The notes under the pieces: model-generated
Databases searched by the model: none
What the model was told of the DNA's origin: nothing
The model's input: only the letters and a program-made list of their open reading frames with translations
Position numbers and translations under genes: made by a program
Origin: Rhodocyclales bacterium
GTDB taxonomy: Bacteria > Pseudomonadota > Gammaproteobacteria > Burkholderiales > Rhodocyclaceae
Assembly: GCA_016235165.1 (NCBI GenBank)
Contig: JACRLX010000046.1
Location: 62,001-126,000 of the forward strand
Length of the DNA: 64,000 nt
Direction: 5' to 3'
Shown: piece after piece, positions 41,845 through 50,285 of the stretch
Layout of the letters: each line of letters begins with the position of its first letter
Position numbering within the stretch: the first letter of the stretch is position 1

Positions 41845-42290
41845 ATCGGCTCCGACAATTGCTGGCATGCCTTGCCGCCGGCCTCGGCATCGGTTCGGCC
41901 TGGGCCGCCGACGCCGAAGCCCTGGGCCGGCTGTTCTTCACGCCGGAACGGCGGCTTGCCCTGGAACGTCAGCGCACCCATAACGTCCAGCAGGCCCAGG
42001 CCTTGCAGGGCACAACCATGAGCCTCGACGGCGTGGTGTATCGCTCCAGCGGAAAATCGACGGTCTGGATCAACCAGCACGCGCAGAACGAAGGCGATGC
42101 GCGGCGTACCGGCGTCACCGCCACGCTTTCGCCACGCGACCCGGGACGGGCATTGATCTCGCCCGGCGAGGATGTACCGGCCAGGCTCAAAGTGGGCGAA
42201 GCGGTCAATCGCGCCACCGGCGAGCGCAATACCCGCCTCGGTGGCGGCGTGGTGGCGACACCGGCGGATCGGCCGAGGAACAATCCTTAG
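41841..42290 (+). CDS. Small periplasmic pilus assembly protein (MshK/GspC/PilP-like)
   Basis: 149 residues. Signal peptide MNRLRQLLACLAAGLGIGSAWA. RLFFTPERRLALERQR and LDGVVYRSSGKSTVWINQ resemble the conserved part of PilP/GspC-type proteins that contact the secretin. The C-terminal ~50 residues are unremarkable. Functional name is inferred from position. Confidence 0.65.
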   Translation: MNRLRQLLACLAAGLGIGSAWAADAEALGRLFFTPERRLALERQRTHNVQQAQALQGTTMSLDGVVYRSSGKSTVWINQHAQNEGDARRTGVTATLSPRDPGRALISPGEDVPARLKVGEAVNRATGERNTRLGGGVVATPADRPRNNP

Positions 42291-42306
42291 CCAGGCGCGG
42301 CGGACC

Positions 42307-45300
42307 ATGGCAATTTATCGCGCGTCCACGGGAGGGCCGAATGCTTCCCGCGGCTTCGTCCTGATCGCGCTGCTGGCCATGCTGGCGATCGGCGGGCTGT
42401 ATTTCTTCGTCAGCAATCTTTCGCCTGAACTGCTGCGTGCCAAGGCGCAACAACAAACCGGCGATTCCCTGGCACAGGCGCGCGAAGCCCTCATCGGCTA
42501 CGCATTGCGACTGCGCGACGATCAGCTCAATACAGGCACTACCGGGGTGGTATACGGTTATCTGCCGATGCCCGACCTGGGCTCGTCGCGCAACAACAAT
42601 GCCGGATGCCTGCAAGAGGGCTGCGAGGCGGCAAACTTCGACGACAACGCGTCGAATACCACTGTCATTGGTCGCCTTCCGTGGCGAACACTGGGTACCG
42701 GCCCCTTGCGTGACAGCAGCGGCGAGTGCCTCTGGTACGCGGTCTCCGGCAGCCATCAACGCGTGCAGCGCGTGACCCCGATGAACTGGGATACGCTCGG
42801 TCACCTCGACATCGTCGTCGCCACCGGCACGTCCGCCATGGTCAGCGCGATAAGTTCGGCGCATGACCGCCCGATCGCCGTGATCTTTTCGCCGGGGCCG
42901 CCGCTCGCTGGCCAGAACAGGTCGGCCTCGACCACCGATTCGGTCACCGAATGCGGCGGCAATTACGTCGCCACCAACTACCTCGACCCGGTGACAAGCA
43001 CCCAGCTCGGGGGCACCACGAACTACCTGGCGGGCAGTACCAACAGTGCCAGCGGCAATGCTTCGGCGAGCCCCAAGGGGCTCACCGTTGCCGGCGCGGT
43101 ATCCACCCGATCCGGCGGAAACCTGTCGGCGGGTTCCTGCCCTCTCGGAAGTTCGGATACATGCAGCGTGGTCGCCAATGACAACGGTGTAACACTGACC
43201 AGCGAGCAACTGTTCCGCGTGCTGCGTGGATCGAGCTACTTTCGCGCCGACATCAATTCCATGCTGGACCGGATGACGGACTGCCTGCGCGACCAGATCG
43301 CCGCCGGCGGCAGCTTCACGCCGTTGGCACTGACCGGCTTCACCGGGCCGGCCGACAAGGCCGTGGGTCGCATCCCGAGCAGCAGTTGCTATGACGATAC
43401 GACCAACCCGCTTGGCTATTTCAGTCACTACCAGGATCAGGTGTTCGTGCTCAAGCCGAACTCCGGCACCCTCAGTGTGGCCGTCGATGGAGGCACGGCA
43501 CAGAATTGCGCAGGCGCGCTGGTGCTGGGAAACCAGCGCGGCAACAAGAGCCCGGCCCCCTCCGACGCGGGCGAATCGGCCATCCAGATGCGAACCGCAA
43601 CTGCGGTATCGGCAACCAATGCGGTGCTGAACACCAACTGGCCGGCAAACTATCTCGAAGATTCCAACCTGTCCGCCTTCGCCACGTCCTCCACCAGCCT
43701 GTCGGGACACAGCATGTTGGCGCTGGTATCGACCAGCCATACGGCAAGTCAGGACATCGTGCGCTGCATTCCCCAGGGCGCCAGCCTGACCCTCGTCGCG
43801 CCAACGGTATCCGCCGATGCCGGCGACATCACGCTGGCGCGCTACGCACCGTCAACCGGAGTACTTTCCCTCGGCAGCGCCGATATCAACTCCAACTTCG
43901 GCGCGACCGCCGCCGAGCTTTTCGCCTGCGCCTGGAACTCCGAAACGCATGCAGCCGGCACCGGATTTCGCAGCTACTTCCGCTTCCGCGTGCGCCGTGT
44001 CGGCGAAAGCTTCACCTTTGCCGTGGTCGATGGCGACCGCAACGGCACCGATGCTTGTGGCGCCTCGCGCCAGCACCTGGGCTATTCAGGCGACAACGGC
44101 AACGCCCTGATTCCCGAAATCGCCTGGCCCAAGCTGGCGATCGAGTTCGACACGGCGCGTAACTGCAATTCGGCGGGCTTCGACGGTAGCGGATTGCCGT
44201 CCTGCACCTTTACCGAATCCGGGAATTCGCTGTCAAATGGTCGCAACGACCCCTGCTACACGACGAGTTGCTGGTCGGGCAGCCCGCTCTACCCGGGAAC
44301 CAGTCAGGGTCTCGACAACAGCAGCCACGTTGCGATCGTGTATTGGGGCTATGGCGCCGCCAATGCCGGAGCGGGCGTTACCCTGCCACTGCTGGACGAC
44401 AACTACCACGGCTTTCCAACTCCGCCGGACACGTCCGCGAGGCCGGCGCCGCGCAACCCGGCGGCCCAGATGCCCTATCCGACGCCGGCCCCCAGTCCGC
44501 CCGGCGGCGTGGCTCCGCTCGACCGCATGGGTGGAACTACCGGCGCTTTCCGTGAGTTCCACGCGCGGCTTGAACTGACGCGCAGTTTTACGGCACCAAC
44601 CGACGCCAAGAATGGCGTGACCTCCGTGCTGACCAAGTTTTTCATCGAAGCCCAACCGGCCGCCAACATCTCGGCAATGACCTACAACGCAGGCAGCCCG
44701 CCGACGCTGAGCGTCACCACGGCCAGCGCGCACAGCCTGGCCACCGGCGACACGGTGGTCATCAAGGACGCCGTTCCCACCGGCTACAACGGCGAATACA
44801 CCGTGACCGTCTCGGACACCACGCATTTCGTCGCAACCTTGCCGGCGGGCACGGCCAACCCGGGCAAATACATTTCCGCGATCAGTTGGACAGACGTAAG
44901 CGGTTCTACCGACCGCGCAACCGTGACCTCGGCCAGCCACGGGCTGGTGACCGGCGACAGCATCAGCATCTCGGGAGCTTTTCCGCCCGAATACAACGTC
45001 ACGCGCACCATCACCAAAATCGATGACAACTCCTATCGATTCGGACTGGAGCTCGACTACGAACCCGGCGACATGGCACCCGCCATCGCCACGCCGAAGG
45101 CCCTGACAGCACGCGCCAAGGCGCTGGCCAATACCACCCGTCCCATGAGCGAATTGGACGCCACGGCAACGCCCTTTGTCCAGGATACCGCCAGCGTTTA
45201 CGATGAGCAGATGAGCGCCTGCGCCGGTACCGCGCCGCTTTGCCCCACCGGCCAGTCCTGCGGATCGGACAACATGTGTTACAAGCCGTCGTTCCGCAAT

Positions 45301-45405
45301 CTGCGCCTGGGGTTCACGATGTCCGAACGGCCGACGACGAATACCACCACAGCCCGCGGACAGTTGATCGAGATCCGCGACCGCGCGACCACCTGGTTGC
45401 AGTAG
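42307..45405 (+). CDS. Very large prepilin-like protein with repeated beta domains
   Basis: 1032 residues from the ATG at 42307. A prepilin-type leader (SRG before FVLIALLAMLAIGGLYFFV) lacks the usual Glu5. The following ~900 residues are Ser/Thr/Asn-rich, as in exported adhesins, with regular short Cys spacing. Near residues 800-925 two related ~60-residue units (ATGDTVVIKDAVPTGYNGEY; VTGDSISISGAFPPEYNVTR) look like beta-sandwich repeats seen in tail-fibre or adhesin proteins. Likely a tip or minor pilin/adhesin analogous to MshQ. The function is inferred. Confidence 0.7.
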   Translation: MAIYRASTGGPNASRGFVLIALLAMLAIGGLYFFVSNLSPELLRAKAQQQTGDSLAQAREALIGYALRLRDDQLNTGTTGVVYGYLPMPDLGSSRNNNAGCLQEGCEAANFDDNASNTTVIGRLPWRTLGTGPLRDSSGECLWYAVSGSHQRVQRVTPMNWDTLGHLDIVVATGTSAMVSAISSAHDRPIAVIFSPGPPLAGQNRSASTTDSVTECGGNYVATNYLDPVTSTQLGGTTNYLAGSTNSASGNASASPKGLTVAGAVSTRSGGNLSAGSCPLGSSDTCSVVANDNGVTLTSEQLFRVLRGSSYFRADINSMLDRMTDCLRDQIAAGGSFTPLALTGFTGPADKAVGRIPSSSCYDDTTNPLGYFSHYQDQVFVLKPNSGTLSVAVDGGTAQNCAGALVLGNQRGNKSPAPSDAGESAIQMRTATAVSATNAVLNTNWPANYLEDSNLSAFATSSTSLSGHSMLALVSTSHTASQDIVRCIPQGASLTLVAPTVSADAGDITLARYAPSTGVLSLGSADINSNFGATAAELFACAWNSETHAAGTGFRSYFRFRVRRVGESFTFAVVDGDRNGTDACGASRQHLGYSGDNGNALIPEIAWPKLAIEFDTARNCNSAGFDGSGLPSCTFTESGNSLSNGRNDPCYTTSCWSGSPLYPGTSQGLDNSSHVAIVYWGYGAANAGAGVTLPLLDDNYHGFPTPPDTSARPAPRNPAAQMPYPTPAPSPPGGVAPLDRMGGTTGAFREFHARLELTRSFTAPTDAKNGVTSVLTKFFIEAQPAANISAMTYNAGSPPTLSVTTASAHSLATGDTVVIKDAVPTGYNGEYTVTVSDTTHFVATLPAGTANPGKYISAISWTDVSGSTDRATVTSASHGLVTGDSISISGAFPPEYNVTRTITKIDDNSYRFGLELDYEPGDMAPAIATPKALTARAKALANTTRPMSELDATATPFVQDTASVYDEQMSACAGTAPLCPTGQSCGSDNMCYKPSFRNLRLGFTMSERPTTNTTTARGQLIEIRDRATTWLQ

Positions 45406-45492
45406 GCAGCTGTTCCAGTTCCGGACGGGCCTTGTGGCACAATGAGTTTGTTTGCCCCGAATCCGCGCGCTTGCTGAAGGTTCGCCACCACC

Positions 45493-46266
45493 ATGCCATC
45501 GAGACACCTGCTGGACTCAAGGTCGGCCTCGACCGAATCCGGCTTCACGCTGATCGAACTGGCGATCGTGATGTTCATCGTCTCACTGTTGCTCGGCGGG
45601 ATGTTGCTGCCGCTATCGGCCCAACAGGACGTGCGCGCCTACGGTGAAACGCAGAAGGTGCTGACCGAGGCGCGCGATGCCCTGCTTGGCTACGCGATGG
45701 CCAATGACCGCCTGCCCTGCCCGGCGTCGAGCACCAGCAATGGCGCGGAGGATCGCAATCCGGATAGCAGCTGCAACCATCCCTACGACGGCTATTTCCC
45801 GGCGGCGACCTTGGGACTGACGCCGGTCGACTCCAGCGGTTACCTGGTGGACGGATGGGGCAGCGATTCCGACAATCGGGTGCGCTATGCGTTGACCGCG
45901 TCGAACACGAATGCCTTCAGCACCTCGTCGGGAATGAAGACCACTGGCATTACCGTGCTCGCGCCCGACCTCCAGGTCTGCTCCACCAGCACGGGCATGT
46001 CCAATGCCGAAACCGCCTCGGCCGCATGCGCGTCAACGGCGGCGCTCGCCTCCGACGCCGTCGCCGTCATTTACTCGCTGGGCAAGAATGCAGGCTCGGC
46101 CGGCTCAGGCAGCGAAGAAAACCACAATCCGAACCCCCGCTCGACCCTCACGGCCGACCGCGCCTTTATCAGCGCCCAGCAGGGCAGCGGATATGACGAC
46201 CAGATGGTCTGGCTGTCGAAGAGCACGCTGTTCAACCGCCTGGTCGCCGCCGGTCGCCTGCCCTGA
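45493..46266 (+). CDS. Type IV prepilin-like protein
   Basis: 257 residues. Canonical class III signal ESG before FTLIELAIVMFIVSLLLGGM, cleaved by a PilD-type peptidase, with Glu5 present. The body is Ser/Asn-rich with Cys pairs (PCPASS, SCNHP) and shares DALLGYAMAND with the ALIGYALRLRD of the preceding protein, so the two are related. Probably a pseudopilin or minor pilin; no short, abundant-type major pilin is present in this window. Confidence 0.8.
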   Translation: MPSRHLLDSRSASTESGFTLIELAIVMFIVSLLLGGMLLPLSAQQDVRAYGETQKVLTEARDALLGYAMANDRLPCPASSTSNGAEDRNPDSSCNHPYDGYFPAATLGLTPVDSSGYLVDGWGSDSDNRVRYALTASNTNAFSTSSGMKTTGITVLAPDLQVCSTSTGMSNAETASAACASTAALASDAVAVIYSLGKNAGSAGSGSEENHNPNPRSTLTADRAFISAQQGSGYDDQMVWLSKSTLFNRLVAAGRLP

Positions 46267-46270
46267 ACAA

Positions 46271-46293
46271 AAGTCGGCGCTGGCGACACGGCG
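46271..46293 (-). repeat. Dispersed GC-rich core repeat (intergenic copy)
   Basis: Reverse-strand copy, identical over 23 bases to 32841-32863; begins five bases after the prepilin stop. The only copy seen outside coding sequence. Confidence 0.6.
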
Positions 46294-46362
46294 AATTTGC
46301 AGCTGTGGCCGCTGCTTATGTCAGCCATCACAAATCCTGAATCCTGGCCCGGCCATGGCCGG

Positions 46363-46368
46363 TAGAAT
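46363..46368 (+). promoter_or_regulatory. Candidate -10 box of rpe
   Basis: TAGAAT (five of six consensus bases) 28 bases before the rpe GTG start. The -35 region is poor. Confidence 0.35.
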
Positions 46369-46395
46369 CGGCGCACACATTTTCGGGAGTCCGCC

Positions 46396-47085
46396 GTGGC
46401 CAGGAATTTCCGTATCGCCCCCAGCATTCTTTCCGCCAATTTCGCCCGCCTCGGCGAAGAGGTCGACAACGTCCTGCGCGCCGGTGCCGACATCGTCCAT
46501 TTCGACGTCATGGACAACCATTACGTTCCCAACCTGACGATCGGTCCGCTGGTCTGCGAGGCGCTGAAGAAACACGGCGTCACCGCGCCGATCGACGTGC
46601 ACCTGATGGTCAAGCCGGTGGACCGCATCATTCCCGACTTCGCCAAGGCCGGCGCCAGCTACATCACCTTCCACCCGGAAGCCTCGGAGCACATCGACCG
46701 TACCATCGGCCTGATTCGCGAGTGCGGCTGCAAGCCGGGCCTGGTGTTCAACCCGGCGACGCCGCTCGACGTGCTGGACTACACCCTCGACAAGCTCGAC
46801 ATGGTGCTGCTGATGTCGGTCAACCCCGGCTTCGGCGGGCAGAAGTTCATCCCCTACGTGCTCGACAAGGCACGCAAGGTACGCCAGATGATCGATGCGC
46901 GCGGCCTCGACGTCAGCCTGGAGATCGACGGTGGCGTCGGCCCGGCCAACATCCGCGAAGTGGCCCAGGCCGGCGTCGACACCTTCGTCGCCGGCTCGGC
47001 CGTGTTCGGCGCCGCGAAGGACAGCGACCCCAACCGCTACGACACGGTGATCGGCGCCCTGCGCGCCGAACTGGCGAAGGCCTGA
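46396..47085 (+). CDS. rpe: Ribulose-phosphate 3-epimerase
   Basis: 229 residues from a GTG at 46396. [17 protein letters not shown], the metal-site [21 protein letters not shown], and [14 protein letters not shown] are all typical. Interconverts ribulose-5-P and xylulose-5-P. In betaproteobacteria it is usually followed by gph and trpE; here gph lies 10.8 kb away. Confidence 0.96.
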   Translation: MARNFRIAPSILSANFARLGEEVDNVLRAGADIVHFDVMDNHYVPNLTIGPLVCEALKKHGVTAPIDVHLMVKPVDRIIPDFAKAGASYITFHPEASEHIDRTIGLIRECGCKPGLVFNPATPLDVLDYTLDKLDMVLLMSVNPGFGGQKFIPYVLDKARKVRQMIDARGLDVSLEIDGGVGPANIREVAQAGVDTFVAGSAVFGAAKDSDPNRYDTVIGALRAELAKA

Positions 47086-47523
47086 TCAGGCCTTCTTGGT
47101 GCGGCGCTTGGCCGCCAGTTCGCGCTTGAACTGCGCGCGCGCCGCCGCCAGTTCGGCCAGCATGTCCTCGATATGGCGTCGGCGCTGGTCGAGCTCGGCC
47201 ATCGCCTCATCGATGCGGCCGACCAGGTAATCGAGCTGGCGGCCACGCCCTTCGCCATGCTCGCCGTAGAGCGAGAGGATGTGCTCGATCTCGGCCAGCG
47301 ACATGCCCACCGCCTTGCCGCGCAGGATCAGCCCCAGCCGCACCTTGTCGCGCCGGGTGTAGGCGCGGCCGCCATTGATGCGGCGCGGCGCCAGCAGGCC
47401 CTTGTCTTCATAGAAACGTATCGCGCGCAGCGAGATGCCGTACTCGCGCGCCAGCTCGGTGATGCCGTGGAGCGCGTCTTCGGGCGCGGCGGGTGGTGGC
47501 ACTTGGCGGCGGGCGGCGTTCAT
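47086..47523 (-). CDS. MerR-family regulator, LiuR-like
   Basis: 145 residues from the ATG at 47523. MerR helix-turn-helix and wing: HGITELAREYGISLRAIRFYEDKGLL and RAYTRRDKVRLGLILRGKAVG. A C-terminal dimerisation coiled coil (about 95-140) lacks metal-binding cysteines, as in LiuR-type regulators of branched-chain and fatty acid degradation. Divergent from the acyl-CoA catabolic operon it probably controls. It ends immediately after rpe, convergent with it. Confidence 0.85.
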   Translation of the reverse strand: MNAARRQVPPPAAPEDALHGITELAREYGISLRAIRFYEDKGLLAPRRINGGRAYTRRDKVRLGLILRGKAVGMSLAEIEHILSLYGEHGEGRGRQLDYLVGRIDEAMAELDQRRRHIEDMLAELAAARAQFKRELAAKRRTKKA

Positions 47524-47585
47524 GGCGCCATCCTAGCAAGCGCGCATGCCGCGTGCAAGATCATCCTGCCCTTTACTGCCTTTTG

Positions 47586-47614
47586 TTGACGTTAACGGCA
47601 CCTGTGTTTAGGAT
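47586..47614 (+). promoter_or_regulatory. Promoter with LiuR-like operator for the acyl-CoA operon
   Basis: TTGACG (47586-47591), a 17-base spacer and TAGGAT (47609-47614) give a good sigma70 layout. The -35 box is inside the near-palindrome TTGACGTTAACGGCA, centred on GTTAAC. That resembles the known LiuR motif (TTGACGTTAACGTCAA type, from memory). A strong AAGGAG ribosome site precedes the ATG at 47651. Confidence 0.6.
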
Positions 47615-47650
47615 GGATGCCATCGACGCCGGCCAGGCAAGGAGACCCGC

Positions 47651-48553
47651 ATGAGCAGTTCCCCGCCCGACGAAGAAGCTCCCTTCTCGCGCTACGCCAG
47701 CGTGCTGCGCCGCGGCCTGTTCGCCGGCGAAGTGCATTGGGTCACTGGCGGCGGCAGCGGCATCGGCCGCTGCGTTGCCCACGAACTGGCGGCGCTGGGC
47801 GCCACGGTGGTGCTCACCGGCCGCACCCGCGAGAAGCTCGAAAAGGTCGCCGCCGAGATCCATGAAGACGGCGGCCGTGCCGAGGCCATGCCTTTCGACA
47901 TCCGTGACGAGGAGGCCGTGCGCGCCGGAGTGAGGGAGGCCGTATCCCGCCACGGCCGCATCCACGGCCTGGTGAACAATGCCGGCGGCCAGTTTCCCGC
48001 GCCGCTGACGGCCATCGGCAAGAAGGGCTTCGAGACCGTGCTGGCCAACAACCTGACCGGCGGCTTCCTGATGATGCGCGAGCTCTACCTGCAGTCGATG
48101 CAGGCCCACGGCGGCGCCATCGTCAACATGACGGCCGACATGTGGAACGGCATGCCCGGCATGGGCCACTCGGGCGCCGCCCGCGCCGGCATGGCCAACC
48201 TGACCAAGACCGCCGCCGTCGAATGGGCGGCCAGCGGCGTGCGCGTCAATGCCGTCGCCCCGGGCTGGATCGCCTCGTCGGGCATGGACACCTACAAGGG
48301 CTCGGTGCGCGAGATGATCCCCAGGCTCAAGCGCCACGTGCCGCTGCGGCGGCTGGGCACCGAGTCGGAAGTCAGCGCCGCGATCTGCTTCCTGCTCTCG
48401 CCCGGCGCGGCCTTCATCACCGGCGTCACGCTGGCCATCGACGGCGGCGCACCGCTGGAAAGCCCGCTGTTCCCGATCGCCGACCACCGGCGTTCGGTGC
48501 CCTTCGACGGCTTTCATCGCAGCGTCACGCCCGACGTGCTGAAGGAAGACTGA
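47651..48553 (+). CDS. SDR-family enoyl-CoA reductase-like protein (PECR-like)
   Basis: 300 residues. Rossmann motif TGGGSGIGRCVAHELAALG (about 35-53) and NNAGGQ. The usual Tyr-x3-Lys active site reads GHSGAARAGMANLTK, so Tyr is His and the Lys position is Arg. The same HSGAARAG string occurs in peroxisomal trans-2-enoyl-CoA reductase (PECR), which supports a role on enoyl- or dienoyl-CoA rather than as an alcohol dehydrogenase. First gene of the MerR-controlled operon; its stop overlaps the next start. Confidence 0.82.
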   Translation: MSSSPPDEEAPFSRYASVLRRGLFAGEVHWVTGGGSGIGRCVAHELAALGATVVLTGRTREKLEKVAAEIHEDGGRAEAMPFDIRDEEAVRAGVREAVSRHGRIHGLVNNAGGQFPAPLTAIGKKGFETVLANNLTGGFLMMRELYLQSMQAHGGAIVNMTADMWNGMPGMGHSGAARAGMANLTKTAAVEWAASGVRVNAVAPGWIASSGMDTYKGSVREMIPRLKRHVPLRRLGTESEVSAAICFLLSPGAAFITGVTLAIDGGAPLESPLFPIADHRRSVPFDGFHRSVTPDVLKED

Positions 48554-50274
48554 TGCCGGTGCTCACGTCCCTGATCGATCCCGCGTCGCCGGGCTTCGCG
48601 GCCAACGCGGCGTGCATGGCCGAGCGACTGGCCGAAGTGCGCGCCCTCGAAGCCAAAGTGCGCGAGGAGTCGGCATCGAAGCGCGACAAGTTCGAAAAGC
48701 GCGGGCAACTCCTGCCACGCGAGCGCGTCGCCCGCCTGATCGACCGCGGCAGCGACTTCATCGAGTTCTGCACGCTGGCCGGGCTGGGCATGCACGACGA
48801 CGACGGCAAGGACTCGGTGCAGGGCGGCGGCTCGATCATCGGCATCGGCACGGTCGCCGGCAAGCGCTGCGTGGTGCTGGCCAGCGACAGCGCCATCAAA
48901 GGCGGCACCATCCCGCCGATGGGCCTGCAGAAGAGCCTGCGCGCCCAGGAAATGGCGCGTGACAACAAGCTGCCGCTGATCTACCTGGTCGAAAGCGGCG
49001 GCGCCAACCTGCTTTACCAGGCCGAGATCTTCATCGAGGGTGGGCGCAGCTTCGCCAACCAGGCACGGCTCTCGGCGGCCGGCATCCCGCAGATCGCCGT
49101 GGTCCATGGCGCCTCCACCGCCGGCGGCGCCTACCTGCCGGGGCTGTCGGACTACGTGATCCTGGTGCGCGGCCGTTCCAGCATCTACCTCGCCGGTCCG
49201 CCGCTGGTGAAAGCCGCCATCGGCGAGGACAGCGACGAGGAGACCCTGGGTGGCGCCGAGACCCACGCTTCGGTCACCGGCCTGGGCGAGTACCTCTGCG
49301 AAAACGATGCCCACGCCATCGTCACCGCCAGAGATGTGATGGACAAACTGAACTGGAACGCCGTTGCCTGCCCGCGAAGCGGAATTCCAGGCACGCAGAG
49401 CGCAGCCGCGCCGTCCGCAGGGGACGCCGGCCCGCGAAGCGGAATCCCCGGCGCGCAAAGCACCGCCTCCGGCTCCGCCGGGGGCATAACTTTCGTGGCG
49501 CCCCGATATTCGCCGGATGAACTCCTCGGCCTCGTCCCCGCCGACGAGCGCGAGCCCTACGACGTGCGCGAAGTCATCGCCCGCCTGGTCGATGCCTCCG
49601 ACTTCCTCGAGTTCAAGGCCGGCTACGCCCCCGACACCATCTGCGGCCACGCCCGTCTGCACGGCCATGCGGTCGGCATCCTCGGCAACAACGGGCCGAT
49701 CCAGCCCGCGGGCTCTACCAAGGCCGCGCAATTCATCCAGCTTTGCGACCAGAGCGCGATGCCGCTCATCTTCCTGCAGAACACCACGGGCTATATGGTC
49801 GGCGCGGCGGCGGAACGCGCGGGGGCGATCAAGCACGGCTCGAAGATGATCCAGGCCGTGGCCAACGCCCGCGTGCCCAAGCTCACCGTGGTGCTCGGCG
49901 GCTCATTCGGCGCAGGCAACTACGGCATGTGCGGGCGCGGCTTCGATCCGCGCTTCATCTTCGCCTGGCCCTCGGCGCGCACCGCCGTGATGGGTGCGGC
50001 GCAGGCGGCCAAGGTCATGGAAATCGTCGGCCGCGCCAAGCTCGAACGCGCCGGCCAGCCGGTCAACGAAGCCGCGCTGGCGGCCATGAGTGAAGGCCTG
50101 CGGCGCCGGCTGGAGGGCGAATCGACGGCGCTGTTCGGCACCGCCCGGCTGTGGGACGACGGCATCATCGACCCGCGCGACACGCGCCGCATCCTCGGCC
50201 TATGCCTCGACGTCTGCGCCGAAGCTGAAGCGCGAACCCTGCGACCCAACACTTTCGGCGTCGCCCGCATGTAA
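48553..50274 (+). CDS. Acyl-CoA carboxylase carboxyltransferase subunit (LiuB/AtuC-like) with repeat insertion
   Basis: 573 residues. Two crotonase-like halves: VESGGANLLYQAEIFIEGGR and HGASTAGGAYLPGLSDYVI in the N half; LQNTTGYMVGAAAERAGAIK and GGSFGAGNYGMCGRGFDPR in the C half. This fits 3-methylcrotonyl- or geranyl-CoA carboxylase beta subunits, which transfer CO2 from carboxybiotin. Between the halves, about residues 273-313 (49370-49491), an insertion contains two tandem copies of PRSGIPG(T/A)QS, absent from the family as I know it. Functions with the biotin carboxylase gene downstream. Confidence 0.88.
   Translation: MPVLTSLIDPASPGFAANAACMAERLAEVRALEAKVREESASKRDKFEKRGQLLPRERVARLIDRGSDFIEFCTLAGLGMHDDDGKDSVQGGGSIIGIGTVAGKRCVVLASDSAIKGGTIPPMGLQKSLRAQEMARDNKLPLIYLVESGGANLLYQAEIFIEGGRSFANQARLSAAGIPQIAVVHGASTAGGAYLPGLSDYVILVRGRSSIYLAGPPLVKAAIGEDSDEETLGGAETHASVTGLGEYLCENDAHAIVTARDVMDKLNWNAVACPRSGIPGTQSAAAPSAGDAGPRSGIPGAQSTASGSAGGITFVAPRYSPDELLGLVPADEREPYDVREVIARLVDASDFLEFKAGYAPDTICGHARLHGHAVGILGNNGPIQPAGSTKAAQFIQLCDQSAMPLIFLQNTTGYMVGAAAERAGAIKHGSKMIQAVANARVPKLTVVLGGSFGAGNYGMCGRGFDPRFIFAWPSARTAVMGAAQAAKVMEIVGRAKLERAGQPVNEAALAAMSEGLRRRLEGESTALFGTARLWDDGIIDPRDTRRILGLCLDVCAEAEARTLRPNTFGVARM
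49370..49491 (-). repeat. Composite in-frame repeat inside the carboxyltransferase gene
   Basis: Two 60-nt units in tandem (49370-49429, 49430-49489). Their first 32 bases match at 28 positions and begin GCCCGCGAAGCGGAAT. On the minus strand, 49452-49493 aligns with the start of the repeats at 53097 and 62361: AGTTATGCC, then the CCGGCG-AGCCGG hairpin and GGCGGT. Further on it matches TGCGGACGGCGC. So it is an inverted, expanded relative of those elements, and its length keeps the frame. Confidence 0.6.
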
Positions 50275-50285
50275 GGAGATCCATC

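Noticed and set aside
49370-49489. CRISPR-like array in the carboxyltransferase gene
   Set aside because: Only two units, directly adjacent without spacers, and in frame within a coding region.
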